A stretch of 64,000 nt of DNA from Amborella trichopoda (taxonomy: Eukaryota > Streptophyta > Magnoliopsida > Amborellales > Amborellaceae). Location of the stretch: assembly GCF_000471905.2 (NCBI RefSeq), contig NW_006500353.1, positions 2,126,918-2,190,917 of the forward strand, read 5' to 3'. The notes below the pieces were generated by a model. It was given only the letters and a program-made list of their open reading frames with translations, was not told the DNA's origin and made no database searches. This document shows positions 45,521-57,971 of the stretch, piece after piece; positions within the stretch are counted from its first letter, which is position 1, and each line of letters begins with the position of its first letter. A program made the translations under genes and the position numbers.

Positions 45521-45645
45521 GGAATGGTGATGATGTTATTATTAGAAATTTTTTTGGAATGGTGATGATGTTATTATTAGAAATTTTTTTGGAATGGTGA
45601 TGATATTATTATTAGAAAATGTTTTTGGAATGGTGTGATGATAAC
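45521..45645. repeat. 35-bp tandem repeat (about 3.5 copies)
   Basis: GGAATGGTGATGATGTTATT plus ATTAGAAATTTTTTT recurs at 45521, 45556, 45591 and (partly) 45627. Confidence 0.92.
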
Positions 45646-45894
45646 TTTAATTCCGCATTTCAATGGAATTTTGTGACGAAAATAAAGAAATGATAATTTA
45701 TAGGCAAGTGTTTGTAAAATGTTGGTAATGCGTTTCCCATACTTTTTCTAAACATAGCCAAACAGTAGCAATGTATTTCCCAGGTTGCATTTAAATACTA
45801 TCAATTACGCCAAGAATATATTTCACAAACAATATATTTCCAGGTATCCAAACGGCCCTTAGTGTTAAGATATTCTAATTAGGGTGTGGTTTGT

Positions 45895-46270
45895 ATAGAG
45901 CCTTGGCTCTAAAACATCAAAGTAAAGTGCGCCTTTAAATAGTGTAAAAAAAATGTTATTTCAATACTGGATATCTTTGTGATGACTTGAAACTTTATTT
46001 TCATCTGTAATTATAAAATTTAAAGCTTCAAAAAGAGTGAGGAATGAGCAAATCTATGAACACTTACAAATCTTGAAAATTGACGGTCTGAAAATGCATA
46101 ACAAGATGCACTATTTCTAAAGCTTGAAATTCATTTTTCTTATGTCCATACATCTTGAGGTCGAGATGATCAAATTGAGAATTTTTGGGTTTCAAAATAA
46201 CTTATTTTAGTGAATTTTTGAGGTGCACCCTAAATTGATTGATTAGAGCCTCGGCTTTATATAAACCTTT
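45895..46270. mobile_element. MITE family A, copy 4
   Basis: Left GGTTTGTATAGAGCCTTGGC; right in reverse GGTTTATATAAAGCCGAGGC, a nearly perfect terminal inverted repeat. The interior matches copies 1-3 (TGACGGTCTGAAAATGCATA, CATACATCTTGAGGTCGAGA). Confidence 0.83.
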
Positions 46271-46959
46271 TCCTCGTGATTAATCGCTGAAAATCAACTT
46301 ATGGGGAAGCAATTGGTGTGTTTTGTTTGGTATTTAAAATGGTTGCTAGCAAAATTAGTGGGCAAAAATATGTTACAAAGATGGATATGTGTGTTGGGAA
46401 ATGATTACAGAAAAATGTCAACTTTAAAATTGTCTTTCAAAGTTGAGAATTTTGTTTTATTAAAAAAAGGTTGCATTTGCGAAATTTATGCTAATATCTC
46501 TTATATGGTACGCTCTTTTCTTTTCTTTTTTTTCAAAATATTGTTAATTTTATTTCTAAAAATACCCTTTATTCATAACTCCATATTCCGAACCCCACCT
46601 TGCTAAAAAAAACCGATGTCACGGGTTCAGTACTTCACTTTCCAACCAGCTTTTTAACTGAATAACTAGTTCCGAATTTCAAGATTCAGGCCGTTTATTT
46701 CACTACTCTATAATTAGAAGATTCGGATCTTAAAGGTCCAAACCGACGATTTGAAAAGAAAACAAAGTTCCCCGTTTAGAATTTGAATTTTTGAAATTAA
46801 AACAAGTAAAAAATAATGAAATAAAAATTGAGTAAAAAATATGTAAAATGAGGGATACCATACCATAAAGCAAAAAGGATATTAGTATAAATTTCCTTGA
46901 AATAATAAATTCCTAACAGCTTTTCAAATAATACATTCCTCGCATGATAATGCATTCCT

Positions 46960-47175
46960 AATATGGCATCACGGGCCTATTAGGTTGATAAAGACCCCAT
47001 GGTTTTGGGACCTATTTTGGACCTGTGATTCTTCACGAACTTAATAGGTTTGTAATGGATCTTTACGGACTCCTTCTTGGGGTCCTTAGGACTATCGCAG
47101 ACCTATTAAGTCTGTGATGGTCCATTACGGATCATCACGAACCTAGTATGTCTGTGAAAAGGGTATTTTGGTTTA
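46960..47175. repeat. Palindrome array of the TCACGGNCC / GGNCTGTGAT type
   Basis: Repeated words CACGGGCCTATTAGG, TTCACGAACTTAATAGG, GCAGACCTATTAAGTCTGTG and CACGAACCTAGTATGTCTGT, followed by AAGGGTATTTTGGTT. Its organisation is like the arrays at 4.5 and 7.9 kb, with a different core word. Confidence 0.6.
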
Positions 47176-47194
47176 AAAAGAATAAAATGTGAAA

Positions 47195-47216
47195 ATATAT
47201 ATATATATATATATAT
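47195..47216. repeat. (AT)n microsatellite
   Basis: About 11 TA units. Confidence 0.9.
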
Positions 47217-47559
47217 GCATGTAAAATTAAAGAAATATGAGTATTTTTTAGTTATCGTAAAATTAGAAATAATTTTGATAAAAAAAGAGGTAGAATAATC
47301 GGTGGCATTATCTAATTTTTTATAAATAAGAAAAGTAACAATAAGATTATTTATTTTTTATGGGATTACTACCAACTATGGATGTGAAATTGGGTGGTCC
47401 AAATTGTCCCACTGATGGGGCTTATAGTTTAAAAGAAGTTTTTTCGAACTTTACAACTATGCTTAACTATTGAATTTCCATTCGAAGCGAGTGATTGTAA
47501 TCTCTTTGTAAAGATACATAATCATATACCATACAATCCCTTGTTACAAAATTTCAATG

Positions 47560-49745
47560 TTGAGGTGTCTAGAATGTTAAATACATCTTCAGTTGTGTTC
47601 CTAATATTTTGACATTACCAATAAAATTCCTAATTGTACTGTTCATGTGTTTGAAAAAGTAATTTCTCGAGATTGAATTGAGACCATCCAATTTTTAGAC
47701 AGTAAGGTCTATTAGAAAACTCAAATTTCAATTTTTTATTTAGAATAATCATCTAATAATTCTTAAGTGATTCCCAAAGTTTCAGATTAAAAGAATCCTT
47801 TGAAGTAGATCTTATGACCGAGGTAGTAGAAATAAACTATGCTTCCCTCAAGAGCATAATGTATATGCTAGAAAATAAATAAATAAAGTAACCCCACGGG
47901 TCCATGTTTCATGTGAAAAATAATATCAAATGCCCCAATCATAAATTGTAAAGCCAAGAGTATAATGTCCATTTACTCCCTCGGGTAAAACCCTATCTAG
48001 AATTAATTTTAAGACCTAAAATTTTGGGAGTGTAACCTCTTCAACCCATAGATTAACTTCAATAAAAATTCCTAATTGTATCCTCTATGTAATTTAAAAA
48101 AATATTATCTCGAGGTTGAATAAAGACAATTCAATTTTTAGATAGTGAGATCAAAGTGTTAGAAAACTCAAATTTCAATTTTTTTTTTAGCATAGTCATC
48201 TATTAATTCTTAAGTAGTTTCCAAAATTTCAGATTGAAAAAATCCTCCCAAGTTGATATTTCAACCAGCGTCTAGAAATAAACTATGCCCCTGATTGAGC
48301 ATAGTATATATGTTCCAAAAAAAAAAAAGGTAAACCTAGGCGTCCATGTTTCATGGGAAAAATTATAACAAGTTTCCCTATCATAAATTGTAAAGCCGAA
48401 AGATATTCTACTCTTGTGGAAGTAGAATGTCCATTTCTTCCTAGGGTAGAACCCCATCTGACCTCTTCGACCCCTAAATTAATTTCAATAAAAAAATTGT
48501 ACCCTCCATACATTTGAAAAAAATATTGCCTCAAGATTGAATATAGACCATCCAATTTTTTGATAGTGGGGTCTAAAGTGTTAGAAAACTGAATTTTTAG
48601 AATAATCATCTAATAATTCTTAAGTGATTCTCAAAATTTTAGATCAAGAGAATCCTCCTAAGTTGGTCTTCTGACCGAGGGAGTAGAAATAAACCATATG
48701 CTCCACTAAAAAAATGAAAAGATAAAAAAAAACACAATGTTCATGTTTCACGGGTAAAATAATAACAAGTGCCCCAATTATAAATTGTAAAGCCAAAAGA
48801 GGTGGGAGTATGGGCCATATCTCCACTGTCCAGAACTACCGGAAAAAAAAAAAAGGCAAGGGTAGCATACGTCTATTTACCCCTCAGTTAAAACACCCCA
48901 TCTTGAAGTAATTTTAGGATCCTAAATTTTGGGGTGTAACCTCTTCAACATATAGATTAATCCAGATAAAAATTCTTAATTTCTGAAAAAAATATTCTCA
49001 AATTGACTAAGGACCATTTAATTTTTAGATTGCAAGATCCAAGTGTTATAAAACTCAAATTTTAAATTTCTTTTAGAATAATCATTTAGCAATTCTTAAG
49101 TGATTTCCAAAATTTCTAATCGGAAAAATCCTCGCAAGTTGGTCTCTTGACTGGGGTTTATAAATAAACTATGCTCCTGATTGAGCATAGTACATGTGTA
49201 CCGAAAAAAAAAAAGAAGGAAAAATTATAGACCCAGGTGTCCACGTTTCACGGGAAAAACCATGACAAGTTTCCCTATCATAAATTGTTAAGCCAAAAGA
49301 TATGCTACTCCCAGGTGAGTAGAATGACTATTTATTACCTGGGGTATGATTTCATTTAAAATTAATTTTAGGACCTTAAATATTAGGGATGTATCCTCTT
49401 CAACCCATAGATTAACTTTAATAAAGAAAAAATTCCTAAGTATATCCTTTATGCACATTAAAAATAATGTCTTGAAATTGAATAGAGACCGTTCAATTTT
49501 TAGGTTGTGAGATTTAAGTATTAGAAAACTCATCTTTTATTTTTTTTAGAATAATCGTCTAGCAATTCTTAAGTGGTTTACAAAATTTAGGATTGAAGAA
49601 ATCTCCCAAGTAAGCATTCTAAAGGAGTAAATTAAAACTATGCGCCCAAGATAGCATAGTATATGCCTTCAAAAAGAAAAAGAAAACAAAAGAGGGAGTA
49701 AATTTTCCATGAAAAATAATAAGTGCCTCTATCATAAATTGTAGG
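47560..49745. repeat. AT-rich tandem repeat, about five units of 410-476 bp
   Basis: The anchor ATTCTTAAGT recurs near 47760, 48207, 48617, 49093 and 49566. Each unit continues with a CAAAATTTCAGATT-like block, TCCTCCCAAGTTGGTCTTCTG, AAATAAACTATGC..GAGCATAGTATAT, CCATGTTTCATGGGAAAAAT, CATAAATTGTAAAGCCAAAAG, CATTTACTCCCTCGGG and ACCTCTTCAACCCATAGATT. Copies differ by substitutions and short indels, so the array is not recent. No ORF, no known family recognised. Confidence 0.92.
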
Positions 49746-50299
49746 AAAAATTATAGATACCTTGCCCTCTTTAATACTTTTGATACCTCACTATTAACCA
49801 TGACATTATTTTTTTATATTTATTTTAAATAAAAAAAATTAATTTTTTAAAACCATAATACCCTTTTATTTTAACCTATATTTCCAAACTATGATGTCCA
49901 ACATGTGTTGTGCCTTGTGTCGATTTGGTGTAAAAATGTGTCGGACACCCAATATGTATCTGTCCTAGCCAAAATATGTGACAAACTGGCACAAGTTGAA
50001 CATAAAGCCGGTCCGACATAAAAATGTGTTAGTCCAGATTTATACTAGTTATGTTACACATTTTGTAGCCGACGAGCTTAGAGAGAGGAAGTGGGAAACC
50101 CGAAAAAAAAAAAACAATAATAGTAATAATAATAAATAAAAAAGAGCGTATATTGGTTAAAAAAAAAAAAAAGAAGAAGTGAATTTTTGTAGTTGGGGGT
50201 TGTTGGAAAAACAGAGTAAAGCGAATATTGTGGTACAAAAGGTATATTTTACGGAGGGGGAGGGGAGCACAAATTTGAAGCGGAGGGCAATCTCGTTAT

Positions 50300-50487
50300 T
50301 CATAGGAGTATTAGGAGTCATTTCGTCCATTTTGTTCTGTTACCGACCGAACAACCGGGAAAGCTTCTGAAGGACATTGCAAACGCAGGGAGCCAAGAGA
50401 ACCAAGTACCAAGAAAAGTTCTCTGTTTTCTCTCTCTAAATTCACATAGGCGGGCTTCTCATTTCCTGCCTTGTTTCAAATTTCCAG
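50300..50487 (+). promoter_or_regulatory. Probable 5' UTR exon of the DDT-domain gene
   Basis: A more GC-balanced stretch with CT-rich leader sequence ends in a good donor (TTTCCAG|GTATTA at 50488). A matching acceptor AAATGTAG|GTTATT lies at 51458, 46 bp before the start codon. The intervening 971-bp leader intron holds CT and CA microsatellites. The transcription start itself is not visible. Confidence 0.5.
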
Positions 50488-51504
50488 GTATTATTCTCCA
50501 CTTTCTCTCTCTTCAAATCTTCTTCTGAGACTCAGAATCAGTAGAGCTTTAATTTGAATATCCTATTGGATGAAATGGTTGTATATTCACGGAGACTTGG
50601 GTTATTTGCAATTGGGTCTTTCATACATTTTTGTTTCAGTTTTTGCAGATTTTAGTGGCGGTATGTGTGTTGTTTCCAAGCGTATTGGGCTTTTATTACT
50701 GTACTTATTTGTTGAATTGAATAGAGGCGGGAACTCCCTAGCTGTTTGTCTCTCTCTCGCTCTTAATCTCTTTAACTCCCCCCTCCTCTCTCTCTCTCTT
50801 CTTATTTCTTTCTCTTTATTCGGTTGAGTATGGGTTAAGTGGTAGGTTTTGTGAATTTTTTTTGTTCATATTGCTAAAAAATTTTAATGCCTTCCTGTAA
50901 TATGACCTCTATTGTCTGAGACTTTTTCGTGTTGAGTTCCGTGGTTGATTGGAACTGCAATTCTCTGTCTCTCTCTCTGTCTCTCTCTCTCTCTTTCTCT
51001 CTCTGTTCACACACACACATAGACACGCTCAGACACCGCATGCACACAAGCATGAACAGACACACACATTTCACTACCTTCCCTTTCTCTCTCTGCCCTA
51101 ATATTTTTTTTTCTTTTCTTCTTTGGACAATTAGCCTTAATGGGCAGGACAAATATTAGCCCACACTCCTGTACTCTGTGTCCTTATCTTTTTCCTTTCT
51201 TCCGTATTTGGTCCCTTGCTTCAATACTTTGCTTTTGCTGCTTTTTGCTAGGGTTGTAAGAGGCTTCATGTTTCTTTACCAAATTCTCCCTGTCTTATTT
51301 CCTCTATTGGAGTTGTGGTTGGCGTTTTGTATTGAACTTCAAATTCTCATAGAACACAACTGATGTCAATGGATGAACCTTGGATTTTTGTATCATTTTT
51401 TCCTGATATTTGTGCATGTTATGATTTCTTATTAGAGCTAGGTCTCTTTGAAATGTAGGTTATTTTGGCTTGAATTGTGTGGTTGAGGCGATTCAATAGT
51501 TTCC

Positions 51505-51617
51505 ATGCCTCTGTTTAAGAGAAAGCCGTTCTCCTTGATGGAGCCACCTCAAGATTTGGAGCCCCATGAGCTTGTATTTCAAATTCGTTTCACCAAGGAA
51601 CTATTCAGATTTTACGA
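51505..51617 (+). CDS. DDT-domain protein coding exon 1
   Basis: ATG at 51505, upstream acceptor at 51458; 37 codons plus GA. Donor [22 protein letters not shown] is the conserved N-terminus of the family, which fixes the start. Confidence 0.85.
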
Positions 51618-54600
51618 GTATCCTTTTGTCTCTTGGAATGTTTTTTAAGAGGCTATCCTTTTGAATTCATTCGATAGTGTGAAAGGGGACTACTTGATAT
51701 CATAATTACGGCTTGAGTGCTCGTGCAATATGTGTGGTACATGCACATGCCACATATACGTACAAACACACACTGACAAACGTACATGCTCATGTACACA
51801 TGCACAATATCGGACACTCACATTTGCGTACACATATTTATGATGAACTTATACTACTGCTACTATTTGTACATACATATATGTTTATGCATATATATTA
51901 ACATGTGTATTTATTTTCATATGCATTAAATTTTGTAGGTATGTTTGCATGCGGACACCTAAATTGAGCATGCAAATATGCATAACTATATATGCATGTG
52001 TATGCATGCGAGTATGTTGATATACACATGCAAGTTCATAGGAATGAGTGTGTGTGTGTGTGCAAGCGCGCATGCGTGTGTGTGTTTGCACGTGTGTGCG
52101 TGTGTCCGTGACTGGCCCTAGGTGTGACATTGTCTGAAGTCTGGATATTTCATTGGACTTGCATTAAGTTTTTGCATAATCATCAAAGATTTGGCATGCA
52201 TGCCCAAAATTTCACGTGTCTAGAATTTTGACGAGCATGTGTAGATTATTTTACTTTTAGCTTTGCTCATTAAACATTGATTTGGTATTTATATGCAGTT
52301 ATGCACATACATAAATTTAAATTATTGACATGGAGGCTTGTTAACATAACTGTAATGTACAAAATTATCATATTTGACGTGGCACTTTTGAGGTGTCCTG
52401 TAGGACAATGACATGCGGTTTGTGTCCTTGTAACATGGCCTAAGTAATCTTTACAGGTGTAGATTTTGCTTTTCAATGAATTCAGCATTGAGCTACACTA
52501 ATCTTCGGTGTCTTTCTTATTTCAGTACACCAAAGAATTATGGTAGCAGTACAGGGGCTTGTTATGAAATGAAGATCTGTTATATCCATTCTTGTTGTAA
52601 TTATGATGATTTGTTCTTTTTCTTTGAGTATGATCCATGGGTGAGTGTGATTATAGGGTTTAATGGAAGACTTATCCTACGATGGCCCGTCCTAATATTG
52701 CTAAATGGTTCAATTATGTTTTGGGGGCACGGTAGTTGATCAGTGCCCACCCCCTATATTTATGTTAAGATATATTTAGAAAAATTCATAGACAAAAAAT
52801 GAAACTAGGAAAAAAACATAATTATGGTATGGGTATGGGAAGAGAAGTACTTTGTAGGTTGCCCCAGCAGTTAGTTGAGAAATGTTCATCCACATACCTT
52901 GGTTGTGGATGTATCACTAGGCCATAATGGTAGCATTTTTTTCTTTGGGGGTTGCATTGCTCTTTGTTAACAAACTTTCGGATTTTACGATAAATCTTTT
53001 CATAGGCGGCCTAAGGTAGTAAGCAATTAATTTGATGAACTTCAAGGGGATTTTGGAAGGCAAGTCCTAGGGGGGAATAGGTTTCATTTTCTATGGGATT
53101 AGTAGGTTGTTGACCCTCGGAAAGAATTTTCGTTGGTGGTAGAAGTTGATTAAATTGAATTGTTTGGCCTTCAAAAGGTTTATGCTCTATTGCAAGTTTG
53201 TAACTAACAAGGACTTGTATGAGTCCATGTTTTTTTTTCTGTCATACAAATTCTTTTTTCTTCTCCTTTTAAAGAAAAAGGACTTAAATGACAAACATGT
53301 TTTAGGGTGTCCATATGTAAGTCTATAAAATGGTGTTGCTGAGATGAGGATGAATGTTTATATCTAAGATGAGGATGTTGAGATGGATGACTTACATGCG
53401 AGAAAAGATAGAATTCCAAATGAATACATCTGAGGGAACTTAGGGGTAGCTACAATAGGCGATAAGATGAAAAACAAGTAGGCTTAGGTGGTTTGGCCAT
53501 GAGCAGCATCCACTAAAAACAATAGCAGTTAGGATAGGTGATATAGTTCAAGTGAGAGGCTCTAAAAGGACAAGGGGAGTGTTAAAAAATACTTGAATGA
53601 AAGTAGTGAGAAGAGATATAGTGACTTGTGGTCTAATTAAGGATATGGGCCCTTGTTAGAGCAAAATGGTCGGACAAGATTCATGTAGCCGACCCCATAT
53701 AGTTGGCATAAGGCTTGGATGATGATGATGACAATGACAAAGATATGTTTATTTAAATTTTTATTTGTTTTATCATTGTTTAGCAACTATTCAAATTTGA
53801 TGTATAAAAATTGTAAGTACTCAAAGGTATCTTAGCATTCTAGGATTTGTCTTATTTAATGCCATTTTCTTGGGTCGCCATGTTAGAGTTTGATAACTGT
53901 GTGCTTGTCCTTTTATGGTGCCTTGCTTCCACTTCTTAGCTCCATTTCGTGCCCACATGCTACCTTAATTCAACTATAGGCTTGTGTGGGTTGTGTTGAG
54001 AGACACTAGAAAATAATGTGGGAATTGGAGTGTCCTATTGTTTTATGCTTTTTGAAAATCTGTGCATCATAAGCTGTGATAACATGCAGATTGGCTTTCC
54101 AACTTGTCGGTTTTGGAGGGAGTAATTATTTCTAGGATATTTGCCTTTTATCATTCATTTGTGAGGTTAACATTATCATCTTTAGTTTTTTGCATAAAGA
54201 GATGGAAGAGGAAGAATGAAATAAAAGGTGTCCAAGAACTAAGTAGTCAATGAAATTTGAAGAATTTATTTTCAAAAATTTATAAATGATGACCATTATA
54301 GGAGTACAATGTCAGAAGGAACCTTGGACAAAAATGAGGTTGGTAGATACATTCGTAGGATTAAGATATGTAAAGTGAAATAAGCTTTAAGAAGATAAAG
54401 ATAGGACAGACTTTATGAGCAAATGGTATCCCAATGGAGGTTTAGAAGTGCCTGGGAGAGGCATATCCTGGTTGATCAAGTCGTTCAATAAGATTTGGAG
54501 AACAAAGAAAATGCCAGACGAATGAAAAAAACAAAATTGTGGTACCTACTTATAAGAACAAAAGAGATATACAAAATTGTGCGAACTATAGAGAGATCAA

Positions 54601-57600
54601 ACTTATGAGCCACACTAGGAAGCTTTGAGAGAGTGATTGAGTAATGGCTGCAACATGAAACAAGTGTATCGGAAAATCAGTTTGGTTTTGTACTAGGGAG
54701 GTCAACCATTGAGGCTATTTTCCTACATAGTCAATTGATTGAGAAGTTTAGGAGGAGAAAAGACCTCCACATGGTCCTTACTGATTTAGAAAAGCATATG
54801 ATAGGGTTTGTAGATAATTAATTTTGTAGATGCTGGTAAAAAAGGGAGTCTCTAGAGGATAAATTGACATAGTTAGAGACATGTATAAGGGAAACTAAGT
54901 AGTATGAGGACAACTAGTGGAGAGACAAGTGAGTTTTTAGTGACAGTAGACATAGATCAAGGGTCAACGTTGAGCCTTTATCTCTTTGTTTTGGTTATGA
55001 ACGAGTCAACTAGGCATCTACAGGGTGAGGTACCATAGTGTACGTTATTTACGAATCATAACTTTTATTGATGAGACTGGAGATGGTGACAAGGCAAAGT
55101 TAGAACTTTAGAAGAATTCTCTGGAATTTAAAGGTTTTAAAAATAGTCAAACTAAGACAAATTATATGGAATGCAAATTCAGTGATAATAGCAATAGAAA
55201 CGAGGAATTAGTTAACATTGATGGTCAAGAAGTACTTAAGATATATTATTATCGATAGCTTGGGTTGATGATCCATGAGAATGGAGAGATTGAGGAAGAT
55301 GTCACACATAGATTTAGAGCTGGGTGGACGAAGTGGAGACGTTCTTCTGGAGTTTTATGTAATTGTCTCATACCAATGAAACTACGAGGGAAGTTCTATA
55401 GGATGACTGTAAGACTAACCATGCTTTATGGGACGGATTGTTGGGCGGTCAAGAAACAAAATATTCATAGAATGAGTATAACTGAGATGATGATGCTGAG
55501 ATGGATGAGTGGCAAGACAAGAAAAAATAAAACTTGAAATGAATATAACTTAGGGGTGGCTCCAATAAGTGATAAAATTAGGGAAAGTAAACTTAGGTGG
55601 TTTGGCCATGTGCAACATTGATTTAAAACAACAGCCATTAGGAGGGATGCTTTATTCAGCTGGAAGGATCTGAAAGGGTAAAGGGAAGGAACAAAATGAC
55701 ATGGATGGAAGTAGTGAGAAGAGATATGCTGGCTTGTGGCATGATTGCGAGTATGACCCTTGATAGTGCAGAATGATGGACCATTATTCGTGTAGCCGAC
55801 CCCAAATAGTTGGAAAAAGGCTCTGATGATGATGGTGATAATGATAATGATGGCATTCTCTTTAGTTTATGAGTATGTATATTGGCTAGTGTGCTTTTTG
55901 CATGGTGAAGAGGAAGAGGTGGCGGATATAGCTAGGTCATATGCTGATTATTATTAGGCCTTAATTTCTTTTCCTTTTGCTACAAGCTTTGTCAAGGTTC
56001 GGCTGTATTGAAGGCGGGGAAATTCTATGGTCTTTCAGAATTAGGGATAATGTTATATATAACATTAACCTCAATGTTATGTAGAACTCACTGAAGTCAG
56101 TTTAATTAGCGTATATTATATGAGTTTTGGAAAATTTCATGTATGTAATTAGTATATTGTAGGAGTTGTGGCCTTATTTGCTCTAAACAACCCATGTTTT
56201 TTAATGGGTGAGGATCCTAAAAGCTCCAAAAGTCAATATTGTACTTCTACTCCTCAAGATAACATTGTGGCAAAAATGGATTTTGATCCCCAAAAATTGC
56301 TCCATCTCCATTGCCATCTCAAAATCGGATCTGAACCGTCTATTTTGATGGATGGAAAATAAATCAAATTTGGATCTCCAAATCCATTTTTTATGATAAA
56401 GAATGATTTGGTGTGCTTTACATTCTCAATGGTTGAAAGAAGAAAAAAGAGTTTGAGGTGGGGCGCTGCACAGATCTATAATGCAGCAGCTGCTACATCA
56501 TAGATAGACCCTTTTGTAAAAGAATTAAGTTCATGCAACTTAATCCAGCACAAGCAGAAATCTCAAACTAAATTGCCACAAAATAGACTCATGCATATGT
56601 CATGAAACGTTTTTTTTTGGGAGAAATAGTCCTGTATCTCGTTCTTAGCCCAATTTTGTGGTAATTTGGGGGAGTTAATGTTTGGGTACGTCAACTTTTA
56701 TAAAGTTTCAAAAAAAACACTCAGTCGAGTTGGTCATATTGGAGATTTGCAATATGAAATTAATCTTTTCTTCTTTCAGTGAACTTGAAAGTTGGAATGG
56801 TCGAAGTCCAGATCTGGAAGAGACATATGTAAAGAGCTTTTTATTTATTTGAAACCCGCTTCACCCCTTGTTTATGCTAGCCCTTTTTTGCTTTTAGAAA
56901 TACTTTTTCATTAATGAGAGAGGTATGCATTATGTGGAGCTCAAAATAAGGTCATAAACATGGACTTATGCATGGTAGAAAGGTGGAGAGCTGAAAGGAG
57001 AGATGGTCGAAGAGGTGATCAGGTTATGGATGGAGTGGAAAAGTGAGCCTCAATGGCTATTTCTCTGTTATAAATAAACTGATCAAAAAAATTCTGTGTA
57101 ATGTCCATGCACATAAGACCATGGTTTGTTACAAGACTGAAGCATGGCATTCATTGTTTTGGTGTTGTTGATAGCCTCTATTGGAGAGGCATTTAAAATA
57201 AGTTTCTAATTCATTTGAAACTGTTTCATCCCCTTGTTGGTGCTATCTATTTCAGACCCAAACTAATTTCATTTTTATTGGTCTTAAGTTGCAAACTGGT
57301 TTAATACAATAGCTGGTGTTTCTTTATATCCATGACCTGTGAGATCCCTGACCTGTGATAACCCAGCATTTCCAAAACTTCAAGGGAACAACATATTCAA
57401 TGTTTTGGTCTACGCTCTTCAGTCACACGAAAGATCCTATATTTTACAACTGTGAAAGAATGAGTGTAACTGATTTTTCTTTATATCCCTGACGTGTGAG
57501 ATCCCTGACCTGTGAGAACCCAGCATTTCCAAGACTTCAAGGGAACATCATATTCAATGTTTTGGTCTACACTCTTCAGTCACATGAAAGATCCTATATT

Positions 57601-57937
57601 TTACCACTGTGAAAGAATGAGTGTAACTTTTCTTTAACTTCTTAAGTTTGGTGCATAAATACAACCTTTTTTGAATAAAAAATTTCCATGGATAAATATT
57701 ATTTTAATCAAACTGATAATCACGTATTGTACGAAGAAAAGGGCAAACATTCACACTCGCATATATAATAAATGCTATATGTTTGGCCCACCTGATCATT
57801 TTGTTGAGTCTGCAACTCAACCCAGCCAGGTGACCGAGCAAGTTCAAGTCCAAGCCTGGATTTTCAAGTTAATTGTGTTTGAAATATAGCGGACACACAA
57901 TTTTTGTCTACATATTAGATACACATAGATACATGCA

Positions 57938-57971
<34 letters not shown>

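Noticed and set aside
50874-51159. Overlapping Ser/Leu- and Arg/Glu-rich frames
   Set aside because: Translations of CT/CA microsatellites in the leader intron of the DDT-domain gene.
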